Assembly (NCBI GenBank): GCA_964354135.1
Contig: CAYGZA010000001.1
Location: forward strand, 1 to 64,000
Origin: CAYGZA01 sp964354135
GTDB lineage: Bacteria; Planctomycetota; Planctomycetia; Pirellulales; Thermoguttaceae
Direction of reading: 5' to 3'
Length of the DNA: 64,000 nucleotides
Positions 36,022 to 45,579 of this stretch are shown here, piece after piece. Position 1 is the stretch's first letter. The number at the start of each line of letters is the position of its first letter. The position numbers and the translations under genes are program-made. The notes beneath the pieces are model-generated. The model saw only the letters and a program-made list of their open reading frames with translations, did no database searches and was not told the origin of the DNA.

Positions 36022-39000
36022 TCACCGGCGAACTCCCCCTTTAGGGGAAGCGCTGCGCCCGGAAGAGCCGTTCGAGCGATGCGACGAGTTGGCCCCCACG
36101 GCTGCCGGCAGGAGCCTGAGGTTGCCGGGTCCGAGGAGTTCTTCCACGCGGCGCCGCATTTCCTTGCCGATTTCCACCCTCAAGCCCTCGCAGTTGCAGG
36201 AGACTCGGGTGCCGTCGGCCAGGTAGATCAGCAGTTGCAGCTCGCAGTTGCCCGGGTAGCCGCGGAGGATTTCGTAAAGCCGTTCGAGCCCGGCAATCCC
36301 GTGGACGTCTTCGAGCATCCGGACGACAATGCCCCGGGTGAAACGGCCGTCGAGATCCTCCAGCGGGATCAGCTCGGTGACGATCAGGTTGGCCTCGTCG
36401 CTCCCGGGGCGTTTGTCGACGGTGCCCAAGGCCACAAGGACGGCGTCCGGCTGCACGAGGTGGCCGTAGTGGACGAACAGGTCGGGCCAGAGAATGCAGC
36501 GGATGAGCCCGTCCATGTCCTCCAGGTCGAACGTGGCGTAGCGGGAGGGGTTGCCGGGGCGGGGGTTCTTGGTGTGCGCGAACCTGATCGCCGAGAGCAT
36601 CCCGCCGAGCATCACCTCGGTGCGGTGCTTCAGGTCCGCAGCTTCGGTGGCGTTGTACGAGCAGTATTGGGCCAGGGTTTTCTGGTATTCGGCCAGCGGG
36701 TGGCTGGAGAGGTAGAACCCGAGGACCTCCTTTTCCTTGGCCAGTCTCTCGCGGTCGTCCCATTCGGGGACATTGGGGAGGCTGGCCGCGACGGTCTGTT
36801 CGAGGGCCTCCTTGCCGGCCTCGCCGCCGGCCTCCTCGCCGCCGGCAAAGAAAGACAACTGGCCGGAGCGGCGATCGGCCGCGGCCGCCGCCCCGGACTG
36901 CATCGCACGGTCGATCGCCTGGAACAACTGGGCCCGCCGGGCCCCGAGCCGGTCGAAGGCCCCGGCCTTGACGAGGGCCTCGATGGCGGTGCGGTTGACG
37001 GAGCCGGGGTCGAGCCGCTCGCAGAAGTCGAACAGGCTGCGGAACGGCCCCGACGCGCGACGGCTGGCCACAATCGCCTGCGCGGCGCTCTCGCCGCAGC
37101 CCTTGATCGCCCCGAGGCCGAAGAGGATCTTCCCGTCCGACACCTCGAACTCGGGCCCGCAGCGGTTGACGTCCGGCGGCACGACCTCGAGGCTCATCCG
37201 CCGGCAGTCCTCCAGGTGTTCCACCAGGGAGTCTTTCTTGGTGAAGTTGCGGTTGGGCATGTCGCTCGACAAGAGCGCTGCCATGAACTCGACCGGCCAG
37301 TGGGCCTTCAGGTACGCCGTCATGTAGGCGATCAGGGCGTAGGCGGTCGAGTGGCTCTTGTTGAAGCCGTAGCCGGCGAACTTCTCGATCAGGCCGAAGA
37401 CCTCCTCGGCCGCCTTCTTGGAGAGCTTCTTCTCCTGCGCCCCGGCGACGAACTCCTCGCGGAACTTGGCGATGATCGGGAGCTTCTTCTTGCCGATCGC
37501 CTTGATGCAGGTGTAGGCGTTGGCGAGCTTGATCCCGCCCAACCGGTTGAGGATCCGCATCACTTGTTCCTGGTAGACCATGACGCCGTGGGTCTCCTCC
37601 AGGACTTCTTTCATCACGGCGTGTTTGTATTCGGGCTGCTTCTGGCCGTGCTTGACCTGGATGTAGTCGTCGACCATGCCTCCCTCCAAAGGCCCCGGCC
37701 GGTAGAGGGCGTTGGTGGCGATGACGTCGCGGAAGTGATCGGGCCTCATCCGCTGCAGCAGGTCGCGGATGCCCCCGCTCTCCAACTGGAAGACCCCCTT
37801 CGTCTCGCCGTTGCAGAGCAGGGCGAACGTGGCGGGATCGTCCAGCGGGAAGCTGTAGGGATCGACCTTTTCGCCGCGGGTCTCTTCGATCAGCCCGACG
37901 ACCTTCGCAAGGATGGTCAGGTTCCGCAGGCCGAGGAAGTCCATCTTCAAGAGGCCGGCCCGCTCCACGTCGGCCATGGCCCACTGCGTGATGACTTCCC
38001 CCTTTCCCTGCACGTGCTGCAAAGGGAGGTGTTCCACCAGAGGGCGATCGGCGATCACCACGGCGGCGGCGTGCGTGCCGACGTTGCGGGCCAGCCCTTC
38101 GACCTGCATCGCCAGGTCCAAGAGCTCGCGGACCTCGGCGTCGGAGTCGTAGGCCTTCTTGAGGGCGTCGCTTTTCGCCAGGGCGGCCGGGAGCGTGATG
38201 CCCAACTGCTCGGGGACCAGGGCCACGACGCCGTTGACCCGGGGAATCGAGAGCCCCAGGGCCCGGCCCACGTCGCGGATGGCCGCCCGGGCGGCCAGCG
38301 TCCCGAAGGTGCCGATCTGGGCTACGGTGTCGTGGCCGTATTTCTCCTTGACGTACTGGATCACTTCGCCGCGGCGCTGCTGGCAGAAGTCGATGTCGAT
38401 GTCCGGGGCTTCGCGGCGGTTCTCGTCGAGGAAGCGCTCGAACAACAGGTCGTACTTGAGCGGGCAGATGGGGCTCAGGTACAGGGCGTGCGCCACCAGC
38501 GAGCCCACGCCGGAGCCCCGGGCCGTGGCCTCGATCCCTCGCTGCCGGGCAAACCGCACGAAATCCCACACGATGAGGAAATAGTTGGGAAACCCCAGCT
38601 TGTAGATGACGTCCAGCTCGCGGTTGAGCCGCTCGATGACGTCGGGGGCCAGCTCGCCGTCCGCACACCGCCGCGGATCGTTCCGGTAGCGCTCCTTGAG
38701 CCCCTGGAGGCACAGCTCCCGGAGCCACTCTTCCGAAGTCTTCCCGTCGGGCGGGACGTAAATCGGGAAATGCCGCCGGCCGAGATCCAGCTCGATCTCC
38801 ACCCGGTCGGCGATCTCCTGGGTGCGCCGCACGGCCTCTTCCCGGCCCGGGAATGCGGCGTACATCTCCTCGGGGCTGCGCAGGAAGAACTCCTTGCTCC
38901 CCATCCGCATCCGCTTGGCGTCGGTGCGGAACTTGCCGGTGTTGACGCAGAGCAGAATGTCCTGGGCGTCGGCGTCCTCGCGGTCGACGTAGTGGACGTC

Positions 39001-39630
39001 GCTGGTGGCCGCCAGGGGGATGCCGGTGCGGCGGGCGACTTCCGCGGCCGCCGCGAGGGCCGTCTGCTGCACGTCCAGCCCGTTGTTCTGGATCTCGATG
39101 AAATAGCGGTCCCCGAAGACGGAGCGGAACCAGTCGGCCACGTCGGCGGCCTTCTGGAGGTCCTTTTCGGTGGAGCCGATCAGGGCGCGGTTCAGCTCGC
39201 TGGAGATGCAGCCGCTGAGACAGATGAGCCCCTCGCGGTGGGCCTCGAGGAGCTGCTTGTCGATGCGTGGCCGGAAATAGAAGCCCTCCAGAAACGCGGC
39301 CGAGGCCAGCTTCAACAGGTTCTGAAAGCCGGTGCGGTTCTCGGCCAAGAGGGTCAGGTGGAAGCTGGCCTCCTTCATCGTGGCGGAGTCTTTGTGGAAG
39401 CGGCTCCCCGGGGCGACGTACGCCTCGTAGCCGAGGATCGGCTTGATCCCCGCGGCCTTGGCCTTCTGGTAGAACTCCAGCGCCCCGTAGAGGTTGCCGT
39501 GATCGGTCAGGGCCAGCGCGCTCATCCGCAGGGCCTTGGCCCGATCGATCAGCCGGTCCAGCGAGCCGGCCCCGTCCAGCAGGCTGTAGTGACTGTGGCA
39601 GTGCAGATGGACAAAAGGAGGCGCGCTCAT
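36022..39630 (-). CDS. dnaE: DNA polymerase III subunit alpha
   Basis: The replicative polymerase catalytic subunit, 1202 residues. Domains in order: PHP domain from residue 6 (HLHCHSHYSLLDG, LALTDHGNLYGA), the palm with the catalytic aspartates in PDIDIDFCQQRR near residue 400, the fingers, the tandem helix-hairpin-helix region (ALVKAGAFDRLGARR), and a C-terminal OB fold (YATFDLEDMDGLIRCILW). Family length and motifs are normal for DnaE type I. The last 20 residues or so are low-complexity. The gene stands alone. Confidence 0.96.
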   Translation of the reverse strand: MSAPPFVHLHCHSHYSLLDGAGSLDRLIDRAKALRMSALALTDHGNLYGALEFYQKAKAAGIKPILGYEAYVAPGSRFHKDSATMKEASFHLTLLAENRTGFQNLLKLASAAFLEGFYFRPRIDKQLLEAHREGLICLSGCISSELNRALIGSTEKDLQKAADVADWFRSVFGDRYFIEIQNNGLDVQQTALAAAAEVARRTGIPLAATSDVHYVDREDADAQDILLCVNTGKFRTDAKRMRMGSKEFFLRSPEEMYAAFPGREEAVRRTQEIADRVEIELDLGRRHFPIYVPPDGKTSEEWLRELCLQGLKERYRNDPRRCADGELAPDVIERLNRELDVIYKLGFPNYFLIVWDFVRFARQRGIEATARGSGVGSLVAHALYLSPICPLKYDLLFERFLDENRREAPDIDIDFCQQRRGEVIQYVKEKYGHDTVAQIGTFGTLAARAAIRDVGRALGLSIPRVNGVVALVPEQLGITLPAALAKSDALKKAYDSDAEVRELLDLAMQVEGLARNVGTHAAAVVIADRPLVEHLPLQHVQGKGEVITQWAMADVERAGLLKMDFLGLRNLTILAKVVGLIEETRGEKVDPYSFPLDDPATFALLCNGETKGVFQLESGGIRDLLQRMRPDHFRDVIATNALYRPGPLEGGMVDDYIQVKHGQKQPEYKHAVMKEVLEETHGVMVYQEQVMRILNRLGGIKLANAYTCIKAIGKKKLPIIAKFREEFVAGAQEKKLSKKAAEEVFGLIEKFAGYGFNKSHSTAYALIAYMTAYLKAHWPVEFMAALLSSDMPNRNFTKKDSLVEHLEDCRRMSLEVVPPDVNRCGPEFEVSDGKILFGLGAIKGCGESAAQAIVASRRASGPFRSLFDFCERLDPGSVNRTAIEALVKAGAFDRLGARRAQLFQAIDRAMQSGAAAAADRRSGQLSFFAGGEEAGGEAGKEALEQTVAASLPNVPEWDDRERLAKEKEVLGFYLSSHPLAEYQKTLAQYCSYNATEAADLKHRTEVMLGGMLSAIRFAHTKNPRPGNPSRYATFDLEDMDGLIRCILWPDLFVHYGHLVQPDAVLVALGTVDKRPGSDEANLIVTELIPLEDLDGRFTRGIVVRMLEDVHGIAGLERLYEILRGYPGNCELQLLIYLADGTRVSCNCEGLRVEIGKEMRRRVEELLGPGNLRLLPAAVGANSSHRSNGSSGRSASPKGGVRR

Positions 39631-39730
39631 CCTGATCCCCCGCGGTCGAAAGGGTTGCCTCGTGCAATCGTGGGCAAGATTCTACCACGGCCCGTAGGGA
39701 ATTGTATCTGCCACCCGAGAGGAAAAACGC

Positions 39731-40405
39731 CTAACTCTCCGGCTCCCCGATCGTCCGGAGGTACTCGGCAATGCGGACCCGGAGGTCCAGGAGGTTCTGC
39801 CACTGGCGCTGTTCGAGGGTGACGGTCTCGGAGCGGGGCGGGACTTTGACGGTCTCGACGAGGCTGCGCATCCGCAGCAGGAAGTACTCCAAAAGCTCCG
39901 ACAATTGGGCGGCCTGGCCCGGGCTCAGCCCATCCGGCAGCTCGGGGGGGAGCAGGGTGTGCAGCGTCGCCCAGGCCTCCGCGGCATCCCCTTGATGGAA
40001 CTCGGATTCGAGCAGGAGGGGCGGAGAGGCCTGTTCCAAGTCCTCGGAATCCAGGGAGACCGCCGCCGACAGGTCGGCCCCCCGCAGCCGGGCCAGTCGC
40101 TGGGCAATCTCCTCGGGGGCACCAAACAGTAGCGCCGTTCGCCCGACGGAGATCGCGTCGCCGGGGCGGAGGATCCAGAGGCGGACACTTTCGCCGTTGA
40201 CCTTGGTGCCGTTGGTGCTCTCCAGGTCGGTCAGCACCAGCTTCTCCTGGTCCTCCTGGATTTTCAGGTGGAAGCGGCTGATCCGCTCGTCGTTCAACTG
40301 GACCGAGTTCCCTTCCTCACGGCCTACAGTGACGGGAGTGGGCACGTCGCGGAAGACCCGCCCCCGATCGGCCCCATCCACGACCCGCAAGGTGACCAGC
40401 GCCAT
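39731..40405 (-). CDS. FHA-domain protein
   Basis: A 224-residue cytoplasmic protein with an N-terminal forkhead-associated domain (about residues 24-95). The phosphothreonine-binding residues are visible in TVGREEGNSVQL, ERISRFHLKI and LESTNGTKVNG. The C-terminal part is helical (LPDGLSPGQAAQLSELLEYFLLRMRSL) and of unknown role. It should bind a Thr-phosphorylated partner in Ser/Thr-kinase signalling; no kinase is next to it. Confidence 0.9.
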   Translation of the reverse strand: MALVTLRVVDGADRGRVFRDVPTPVTVGREEGNSVQLNDERISRFHLKIQEDQEKLVLTDLESTNGTKVNGESVRLWILRPGDAISVGRTALLFGAPEEIAQRLARLRGADLSAAVSLDSEDLEQASPPLLLESEFHQGDAAEAWATLHTLLPPELPDGLSPGQAAQLSELLEYFLLRMRSLVETVKVPPRSETVTLEQRQWQNLLDLRVRIAEYLRTIGEPES

Positions 40406-40566
40406 GGGAGGATCGCTCGAAATCGGTACAGCCGGGGAGGCACCGGCACGGCCTCCCGATTTCCGGCTTATACCACGATGGGGGTGGAGCGGTCAAGACG
40501 CGGGCCGCCGCCGGGTGCGCCGCTGCACGGGCCCTACACGCCGCCGAAACACGGAGGATACTCGAC

Positions 40567-40800
40567 CTACCCGCCGTAGCTCGGCGACTCCCCAGGCGTC
40601 AGCTCGCACAGCAGGAATGCCTCGTCAGGGACCGGAAACGGGGCTTTGAGGCCCTTCGCCCGTGCCCGGATGAAGCCGAAACGCGGATAGAACTCCGGGT
40701 GGCCCACCACGACCACCCGCCGATGCCCCAGCCGCCGGCACACCTCCAGCCTTTCGCGGACCAACGACAAACCAAGATCGACGCGAGAGACCTCGGCATT
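40567..40800 (-). pseudogene. C-terminal fragment of a GNAT N-acetyltransferase
   Basis: The frame reads SLVRERLEVCRRLGHRR, VVVVGHPEFYPRFGF and PFPVPDEAFLLCEL, the last half of YhbS-type GNAT acetyltransferases. A TGA at 40801-40803 closes the frame upstream and no N-terminal half or start codon precedes it. It lies at the edge of the lower-GC island, and may have been cut when the island arrived. Confidence 0.7.
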
Positions 40801-40849
40801 TCAGTGGGATGTCGGGCTGCGCTGACCAACGCGCCCGGGATGGCCGTGG

Positions 40850-41656
40850 TCAATCCCCGTTTGGCACGCCCGACTCAATGGCCCACTCGGAAGGAATCGG
40901 CTTGTGCTCCCTCTGCAAGACCTCACACAGGATCGTGAAGTCCTTGTCGATATGAAGCAAACACCAGCCCGCTGGTTGCTCCAAAGCGATGACGGCGTCC
41001 CCAATGGTTCGGCATTCCTTGCACGTTACCCATTTCTTCTGAGCCTGGAGTTTCGCCAAGTTCTGACCGGCCGCCGTCTTCGTGCGAATCAGTTCGTTAT
41101 CGAGCAGTTTCGATGCCTTACTCGGCCTATCCAACCCGAGAAACTCGTTGACCGGGCAGTCGTTCACGACACCGACGGACTCGATGAAAGCTCTAAGATC
41201 CTCGAAGAGGTGGTTGAAATCCACCTTGAGTTCCTTACTGCCGATTGAGCAACGGCTAGAGTTCTGCGTCCTAGTCCGAAACGCTCGGTCGAACTTTCTG
41301 ACTTCAGCTATCGCTAGGCGGGCCAGTTCCTTGGCCATGGTCCGCCGATTGGTTATTGGACCCTTCTGGCGCAGGAGCAACGTGATCGCGTGGTTTGCCG
41401 CCTTCACGTCGCGAATGCCGAATGCCTGGTTTAGGTGGTGCAACGCGTCGGCCAGGTTCCCGAAATGATCGACCGTGAAAGCCATTTTGATGTAGTAGCA
41501 TACCCAGCGCTTAAGGAACTCCTTGCGGATATAGATTGACGTGTCCTGAGTGCCCCCAGCTACCGCGGCACGGAAGTGGGCACAGTGCGCGGGCGTTGAT
41601 TCCCCGAGCGCAACAGGGACCGCAGAAGTCTCAATCAGATACTTCTTCTTCGGCAT
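40850..41656 (-). CDS. PIN-like protein, third gene of a three-gene unit
   Basis: A 268-residue protein. Its start (KKKYLIETSAVPVALGES) resembles the first strand and active-site turn of PIN nucleases, with Glu9 where Asp is usual. Near the C-terminus, IGDAVIALEQP and LLHIDKDFTILCEVL resemble the last PIN acidic segments. The middle has a Cys pair (WVTCKECRTI). The gene is much longer than VapC. Its start overlaps the end of the gene before it by 26 bases, implying translational coupling. G+C is visibly lower than in flanking genes. A nuclease role is inference. Confidence 0.65.
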   Translation of the reverse strand: MPKKKYLIETSAVPVALGESTPAHCAHFRAAVAGGTQDTSIYIRKEFLKRWVCYYIKMAFTVDHFGNLADALHHLNQAFGIRDVKAANHAITLLLRQKGPITNRRTMAKELARLAIAEVRKFDRAFRTRTQNSSRCSIGSKELKVDFNHLFEDLRAFIESVGVVNDCPVNEFLGLDRPSKASKLLDNELIRTKTAAGQNLAKLQAQKKWVTCKECRTIGDAVIALEQPAGWCLLHIDKDFTILCEVLQREHKPIPSEWAIESGVPNGD

Positions 41657-42269
41657 ACTGGAGCAGCGTGCCCACGGCTGGATTGAGGCCGAGGTCGAGA
41701 AGCAGGTCTATCGTCTGGGAGGCATCGTCCCCGGACACCTCGTCGGCACTGGCGAGTTTCTGGAGGATCTTCACCGCCAACGCGCGAACTTTGGCGTCTC
41801 GATACCGTTCCCAGCCGCGGTCCAGGAAGGTATCGCGGAGCTGCCTGAGTATCTCGCAACTGTTCCCTTCGTGCTCGAGTTCCGAGAACTCCTCCGCTTC
41901 TGAAAGTCTGTGGATAAGGTTTCGCAGCTTCTCCAGGGGCTCATGTGTCCAAACGACAAGATCCTCGTCATTCGCGTGCGTTCCGAGAGCGCCAATAAGT
42001 CCTGCAATCCTTCCCGACTCGCGGCGGCGGATCGTCGCCAGGTATCCTGGCGATTTAAGCGCGCGGGCTCCACCACCCACCACAGACGACGTAACGATAA
42101 CTTTTGTTGGCCACACCGAGGGGCTGACGATGGCAGTCCTTTCCACCGTCCGATCGTCCAAAGACGTCCCCAACTCGTGTGAGATGTCCATCGAGAGGGT
42201 CAGCCCGGTCGCTTGTTTTCCTGCGAGAGTGACCGCGGTCTCGTTTGCTCCCGTCTCTAGTTTCCCCAT
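41631..42269 (-). CDS. Hypothetical protein, second gene of a three-gene unit
   Basis: A 212-residue protein of no family I recognise. The first 90 residues are rich in Thr, Ser and Val (beta-like). The rest is acidic and helical, including HEPLEKLRNLIHRLSEAEEF and a C-terminal helical part ending GLNPAVGTLLQYAEEE. No membrane segment or signal is seen. Its ATG at 42269 comes one base after the stop of the preceding gene, and its end overlaps the PIN-like gene, so it is the middle of one transcription unit. Confidence 0.65.
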   Translation of the reverse strand: MGKLETGANETAVTLAGKQATGLTLSMDISHELGTSLDDRTVERTAIVSPSVWPTKVIVTSSVVGGGARALKSPGYLATIRRRESGRIAGLIGALGTHANDEDLVVWTHEPLEKLRNLIHRLSEAEEFSELEHEGNSCEILRQLRDTFLDRGWERYRDAKVRALAVKILQKLASADEVSGDDASQTIDLLLDLGLNPAVGTLLQYAEEEVSD

Positions 42270-42270
42270 T

Positions 42271-43032
42271 CTACTTCCCGTTCTTAACCGGCTTTGAACG
42301 CAACTGTCGCACACACACGTCGGCCATTGCCTCGGCCGCACACAGTGACTCTCTCAAGAAGTTGTCCACCACATCAACCTGGAGGTCCTTCTGAAAGAGA
42401 TCAAGGTCGAACAATAGCGAGTCGCTTTGGGTTATGCGATCGTAAAAGTCCTTGATGCCGGAGTCAACGAACTTATTCCGCATGAACTGCTCTAGGTTCG
42501 GCAAAGCCAGGAACCCGTCCGAGATCTGCTGTTTCGTCATTGGACTAATTCGGAGCAGGTATTCGAAGCCGTGGTGCTTGCCCTCCAACTGCACCAGCGA
42601 ATCCGTCACCTCGCCGCCGGCCTCTTCCAGGTTCTTTCTTGGGACCAGGAAGCTGCCAAAAAGGAGGTCAGTCATCTCGGCGTGTGACATTTCAAGGGGC
42701 AAGTACGCACTGACCCTGAACCCGATCCTCTTTAGCCGCTGTACACCAATGACGTTCAGAGCGGTCCTGACGACGGCACCATGCTCGTTCAGATGCTCGC
42801 GCCACCACGAAAGCCCGAGTGTGTGCCAAGCGATCCGCTGATGACTCATGAAGAGGAATCGCTGATCCGCGGGCCACCGATAGAAGTAGGTCACGGGCGG
42901 GGCCGCGTTCACCTCCGCGGGTTCGTACTTCACGTAGATCTCATCTGCCGCATTCGCCACTTTTACGCCAAACTGCGGCGCAAAATCAACGGCGAAAGCG
43001 GTGCCGATCCGGTCAGCGTGGTCGGTAAGCAT
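42271..43032 (-). CDS. Hypothetical protein resembling TIGR04255-type proteins, first gene of a three-gene unit
   Basis: A 253-residue protein. The segment IGVQRLKRIGFRVSAYLPL in the middle and the ending SDSLLFDLDLFQKDL recall the sporadically distributed TIGR04255 family, which often sits beside toxin- or defence-like genes. The resemblance is by eye and weak. It also has a Trp-rich stretch (YFYRWPADQRFLFMSHQRIAWHTLGLSWW). It leads a tightly packed unit with the genes at 41631 and 40850. One sampled 60-base line of the gene is 48% G+C, well below the flanks. Confidence 0.6.
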   Translation of the reverse strand: MLTDHADRIGTAFAVDFAPQFGVKVANAADEIYVKYEPAEVNAAPPVTYFYRWPADQRFLFMSHQRIAWHTLGLSWWREHLNEHGAVVRTALNVIGVQRLKRIGFRVSAYLPLEMSHAEMTDLLFGSFLVPRKNLEEAGGEVTDSLVQLEGKHHGFEYLLRISPMTKQQISDGFLALPNLEQFMRNKFVDSGIKDFYDRITQSDSLLFDLDLFQKDLQVDVVDNFLRESLCAAEAMADVCVRQLRSKPVKNGK

Positions 43033-43314
43033 GATGAAACCCCACCGTCGGGGCCCCCTGTAGGAAACCCGGCGCTAACATCTTACTATAGCTACTTCGG
43101 TGCAACTTGAAAGCGGCACCAGTCGGCCCAGACGATTCCCCCTCGGCACGAAGGCGGAGGCCCCAAGCTACCCCGAGAAGCCGGTAATGCCCCCTTCGTT
43201 GGACGTATGTGTGGCGCCAATACTGGCGCACGGGCACAGTTGCCGCGAGTTCAGGCTTTCTTAACCCTGTCACCAAGACTCTCTCCTCACCGAAAGCGGT
43301 ACGGGCGCGTCGGC

Positions 43315-44265
43315 GTGTTTCACTGGGACGGCGGGCTGAAGCTGACCAAGGCGGACCTGGCGGTCGATTTCCGCCGGCGGCAGCCGCGGGCGTTTGTTTC
43401 CCACGCGCATACGGATCACATCGCCCGGCACGAGTACGCCCTCTGCACCCCGGAAACCGCCGCCCTTTACCAGTTCCGCCTCGGCCGGCGCGAGACGCTG
43501 GAGATGCCGTATCGCGCGCCCCTGGAGTGGCGGGGCCTGCGGCTGACCACTTACCCGGCGGGTCACTGCCTCGGGTCGGCCATGCTCCTGGCCGAGGACG
43601 GCGACCAGTCGCTCCTCTACACCGGCGACTTCAAGCTGGGCGAGTCGGCGACCGCCGAGCGCGCCGAATTGCCGCACGCCGACATCCTCGTGATCGAAAG
43701 CACGTACGGCCATCCCGACTACCGGCTCCCGCCCCGCAACGAGGTCATCGAACAGCTCTGCGAGCACCTCCGCCGCGCGCTGGCCGCCGGCGCCACGCCG
43801 GTCGTCGAAGCCTACACGCTGGGAAAGGCGCAGGAGGTGACTCGCGTGCTCGCCTCGCGGGGCTTTGCCGTGCTCCAGCACCGGGATATCCACGCGATCA
43901 GCCAGGTGTACGAGTCGCTCGGCGTGACGCTGGGCCACCGCGGGGTGCTTCCGAAGCGGCCGGAGCCGGGGCACGTGCTGATCGTCCCCCCACGCACCCG
44001 CCGGCTGCCCGCGTCCGCCCGCGAGGTCCGGTTTGCGGTGACCGGCTGGGCGATCGACGGGCGGGCCAAGTACCGGTTCGGGGTGGACTATGCGCTTCCC
44101 TTGTCCGACCACGCCGATTACGACGAGCTGCTCGAAGCGGTCGAGCGTGTGGCGCCGCGCCGGGTCTACTGCACGCACGGTCCGGAGTCGTTCGTGGAGC
44201 GGCTCCGCGACGCCGGCTTCGACGCCCACCTGCTGGGCCAACCGAGCCAGCGGCGGCTGTTTTGA
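43315..44265 (+). CDS. Metallo-beta-lactamase-fold exonuclease-like protein
   Basis: A 316-residue member of the metallo-beta-lactamase/beta-CASP-like nucleases (related to mRNA 3'-end processing and ligase-associated exonucleases). The metal-binding HAHTDH is near residue 27, followed by YPAGHCLGSAM, LLYTGDFKLGES, IESTYGHPDYRLP and a final LSDHADYDEL and CTHGPESFV. No helicase or ligase partner is adjacent, so the process it serves is open. The GTG at 43315 gives the normal short N-terminus; the upstream open frame is unlike the family. Confidence 0.87.
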   Translation: MFHWDGGLKLTKADLAVDFRRRQPRAFVSHAHTDHIARHEYALCTPETAALYQFRLGRRETLEMPYRAPLEWRGLRLTTYPAGHCLGSAMLLAEDGDQSLLYTGDFKLGESATAERAELPHADILVIESTYGHPDYRLPPRNEVIEQLCEHLRRALAAGATPVVEAYTLGKAQEVTRVLASRGFAVLQHRDIHAISQVYESLGVTLGHRGVLPKRPEPGHVLIVPPRTRRLPASAREVRFAVTGWAIDGRAKYRFGVDYALPLSDHADYDELLEAVERVAPRRVYCTHGPESFVERLRDAGFDAHLLGQPSQRRLF

Positions 44266-44276
44266 GGGGCGAGCAA

Positions 44277-45419
44277 TCAGCGGACCAGGACGACCGGCGA
44301 GTAGATGTACTGGCTGTGGACGATGCCGTCGGTCGCCGGGATCCCGCCCTTCATGATGGTGCCGGCCGGCTGGATCATGACGTTCTTGGAGGACATGCTG
44401 CCGGTCAGCTTGACGTTCAAGACGCGGACGCCGGCGAAGTCGACGATCGTGTACATGGCGTTGTTGCCGGGACCCTGGACCTGGCTGAAGATGAAGATCG
44501 CCTTCGGCTTGCCGATGATCGAGGCCAGGTCGTCCTTGATGCCGGCGCTAATGCCGGTGTCGCCGTTGAGAATCAGTTGGCCGCTTGCATCCAGCTCGAG
44601 TTTCCCGCCGTGGTAGGCCAAGTCGGCTTGGCTGACGCCGTAGCGAATCTGGCGGGAGATGTCGGCGGTGCTGTTGTTGCTGGAGCCGACGTCAACGGTG
44701 CCGCGGTTCCCCGGCGAGCCGGTCCCCTGGGGATAAAGGTTCACTTCCTTGATCCCATCGGACCCGGAAACGACGGTCTGCGTCACGGGGTCGAACTTGT
44801 AGTCGTCGGTTCCCACGCCGTTCTGGATCAGGTTGTCCCATGTCTCTTTATCAAGAGCGAACGGAAGGAAGTCCGAATTCTCACCCGACGACGGAGTGCG
44901 GAACCCGCGGAAGTTGTTGCAGAACGCCGCGGTGGCGTCGACGTCGAGGCCGAGACTACTCATTCCCATGATCCGGGAGAAGAAAAGGCTGATCTCGCCG
45001 TTCTGCTGGGCGGTGCGGCGGACCCGGACCGAGACGGCGTTGTACTGGCTGGGGTCCGCGAAAGTGAACGAGGCCTGGCCGAAGGGGTAAGCCAGTTGGC
45101 CGATGGTGGCGTCCTCGAAGGCCAGCGAGGGGGGAGAGCTCGTGACGGCGTTCAGCCCGGCGAACTGGCTGGCCGTGTTGCGGACGGCCGTCAGTGCCGT
45201 CGGACTGCCCCCGGCGCCGCCCGGGCCCATTCCACTCAACAAGTGCCAGCCGGCGGCGATGGCGGATGCGTCGGCCGAGCGCTGCATCTCCGTGGCGGCC
45301 ACCTGAATATAGCCCAGGTCGACTGCCATCGCCACGAAGATCAGCATGAGGACCATCATCAACAGGGTGACGATCAAGACGGCACCGGAGCGGTCCGAGC
45401 GACGACGCATCGTAGCCAT
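44277..45419 (-). CDS. TadG-like pilus-assembly/Tad-related protein
   Basis: A 380-residue protein with an N-terminal membrane helix of TadE/TadG type: a basic stretch (MRRRSDRSGAVLI), the hydrophobic segment VTLLMMVLMLIFVAMAVDLGYI, then QRSADASAIAAGW. The rest is extracytoplasmic and Ser/Gly/Asn-rich, without a von Willebrand domain. Such proteins accompany Tad/Flp pili or act at the envelope. The ATG at 45419 follows GGGGGA. It is the last of three minus-strand genes in this cluster. Confidence 0.8.
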   Translation of the reverse strand: MATMRRRSDRSGAVLIVTLLMMVLMLIFVAMAVDLGYIQVAATEMQRSADASAIAAGWHLLSGMGPGGAGGSPTALTAVRNTASQFAGLNAVTSSPPSLAFEDATIGQLAYPFGQASFTFADPSQYNAVSVRVRRTAQQNGEISLFFSRIMGMSSLGLDVDATAAFCNNFRGFRTPSSGENSDFLPFALDKETWDNLIQNGVGTDDYKFDPVTQTVVSGSDGIKEVNLYPQGTGSPGNRGTVDVGSSNNSTADISRQIRYGVSQADLAYHGGKLELDASGQLILNGDTGISAGIKDDLASIIGKPKAIFIFSQVQGPGNNAMYTIVDFAGVRVLNVKLTGSMSSKNVMIQPAGTIMKGGIPATDGIVHSQYIYSPVVLVR

Positions 45420-45579
45420 GGCTGCAAGTCCCCCGCGAGGTCTTAGCACTCCTGGAAGAGAAAACTCAAGGCATCAGGAAAACGAGTCGGTTTCCTCACG
45501 ACCGCCCGGCGCCGGCGGCCGCAGGTGGGCCGCCGGCGCGAACGAAAGCACGGCTCTTGTCAGCGCGCCCTCAAGAGGC

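Noticed and set aside
35989..39822. Plus-strand open frame of over 1200 codons opposite dnaE
   Set aside because: A byproduct of high G+C third positions in dnaE; no domain pattern, while the minus strand has all DnaE motifs.
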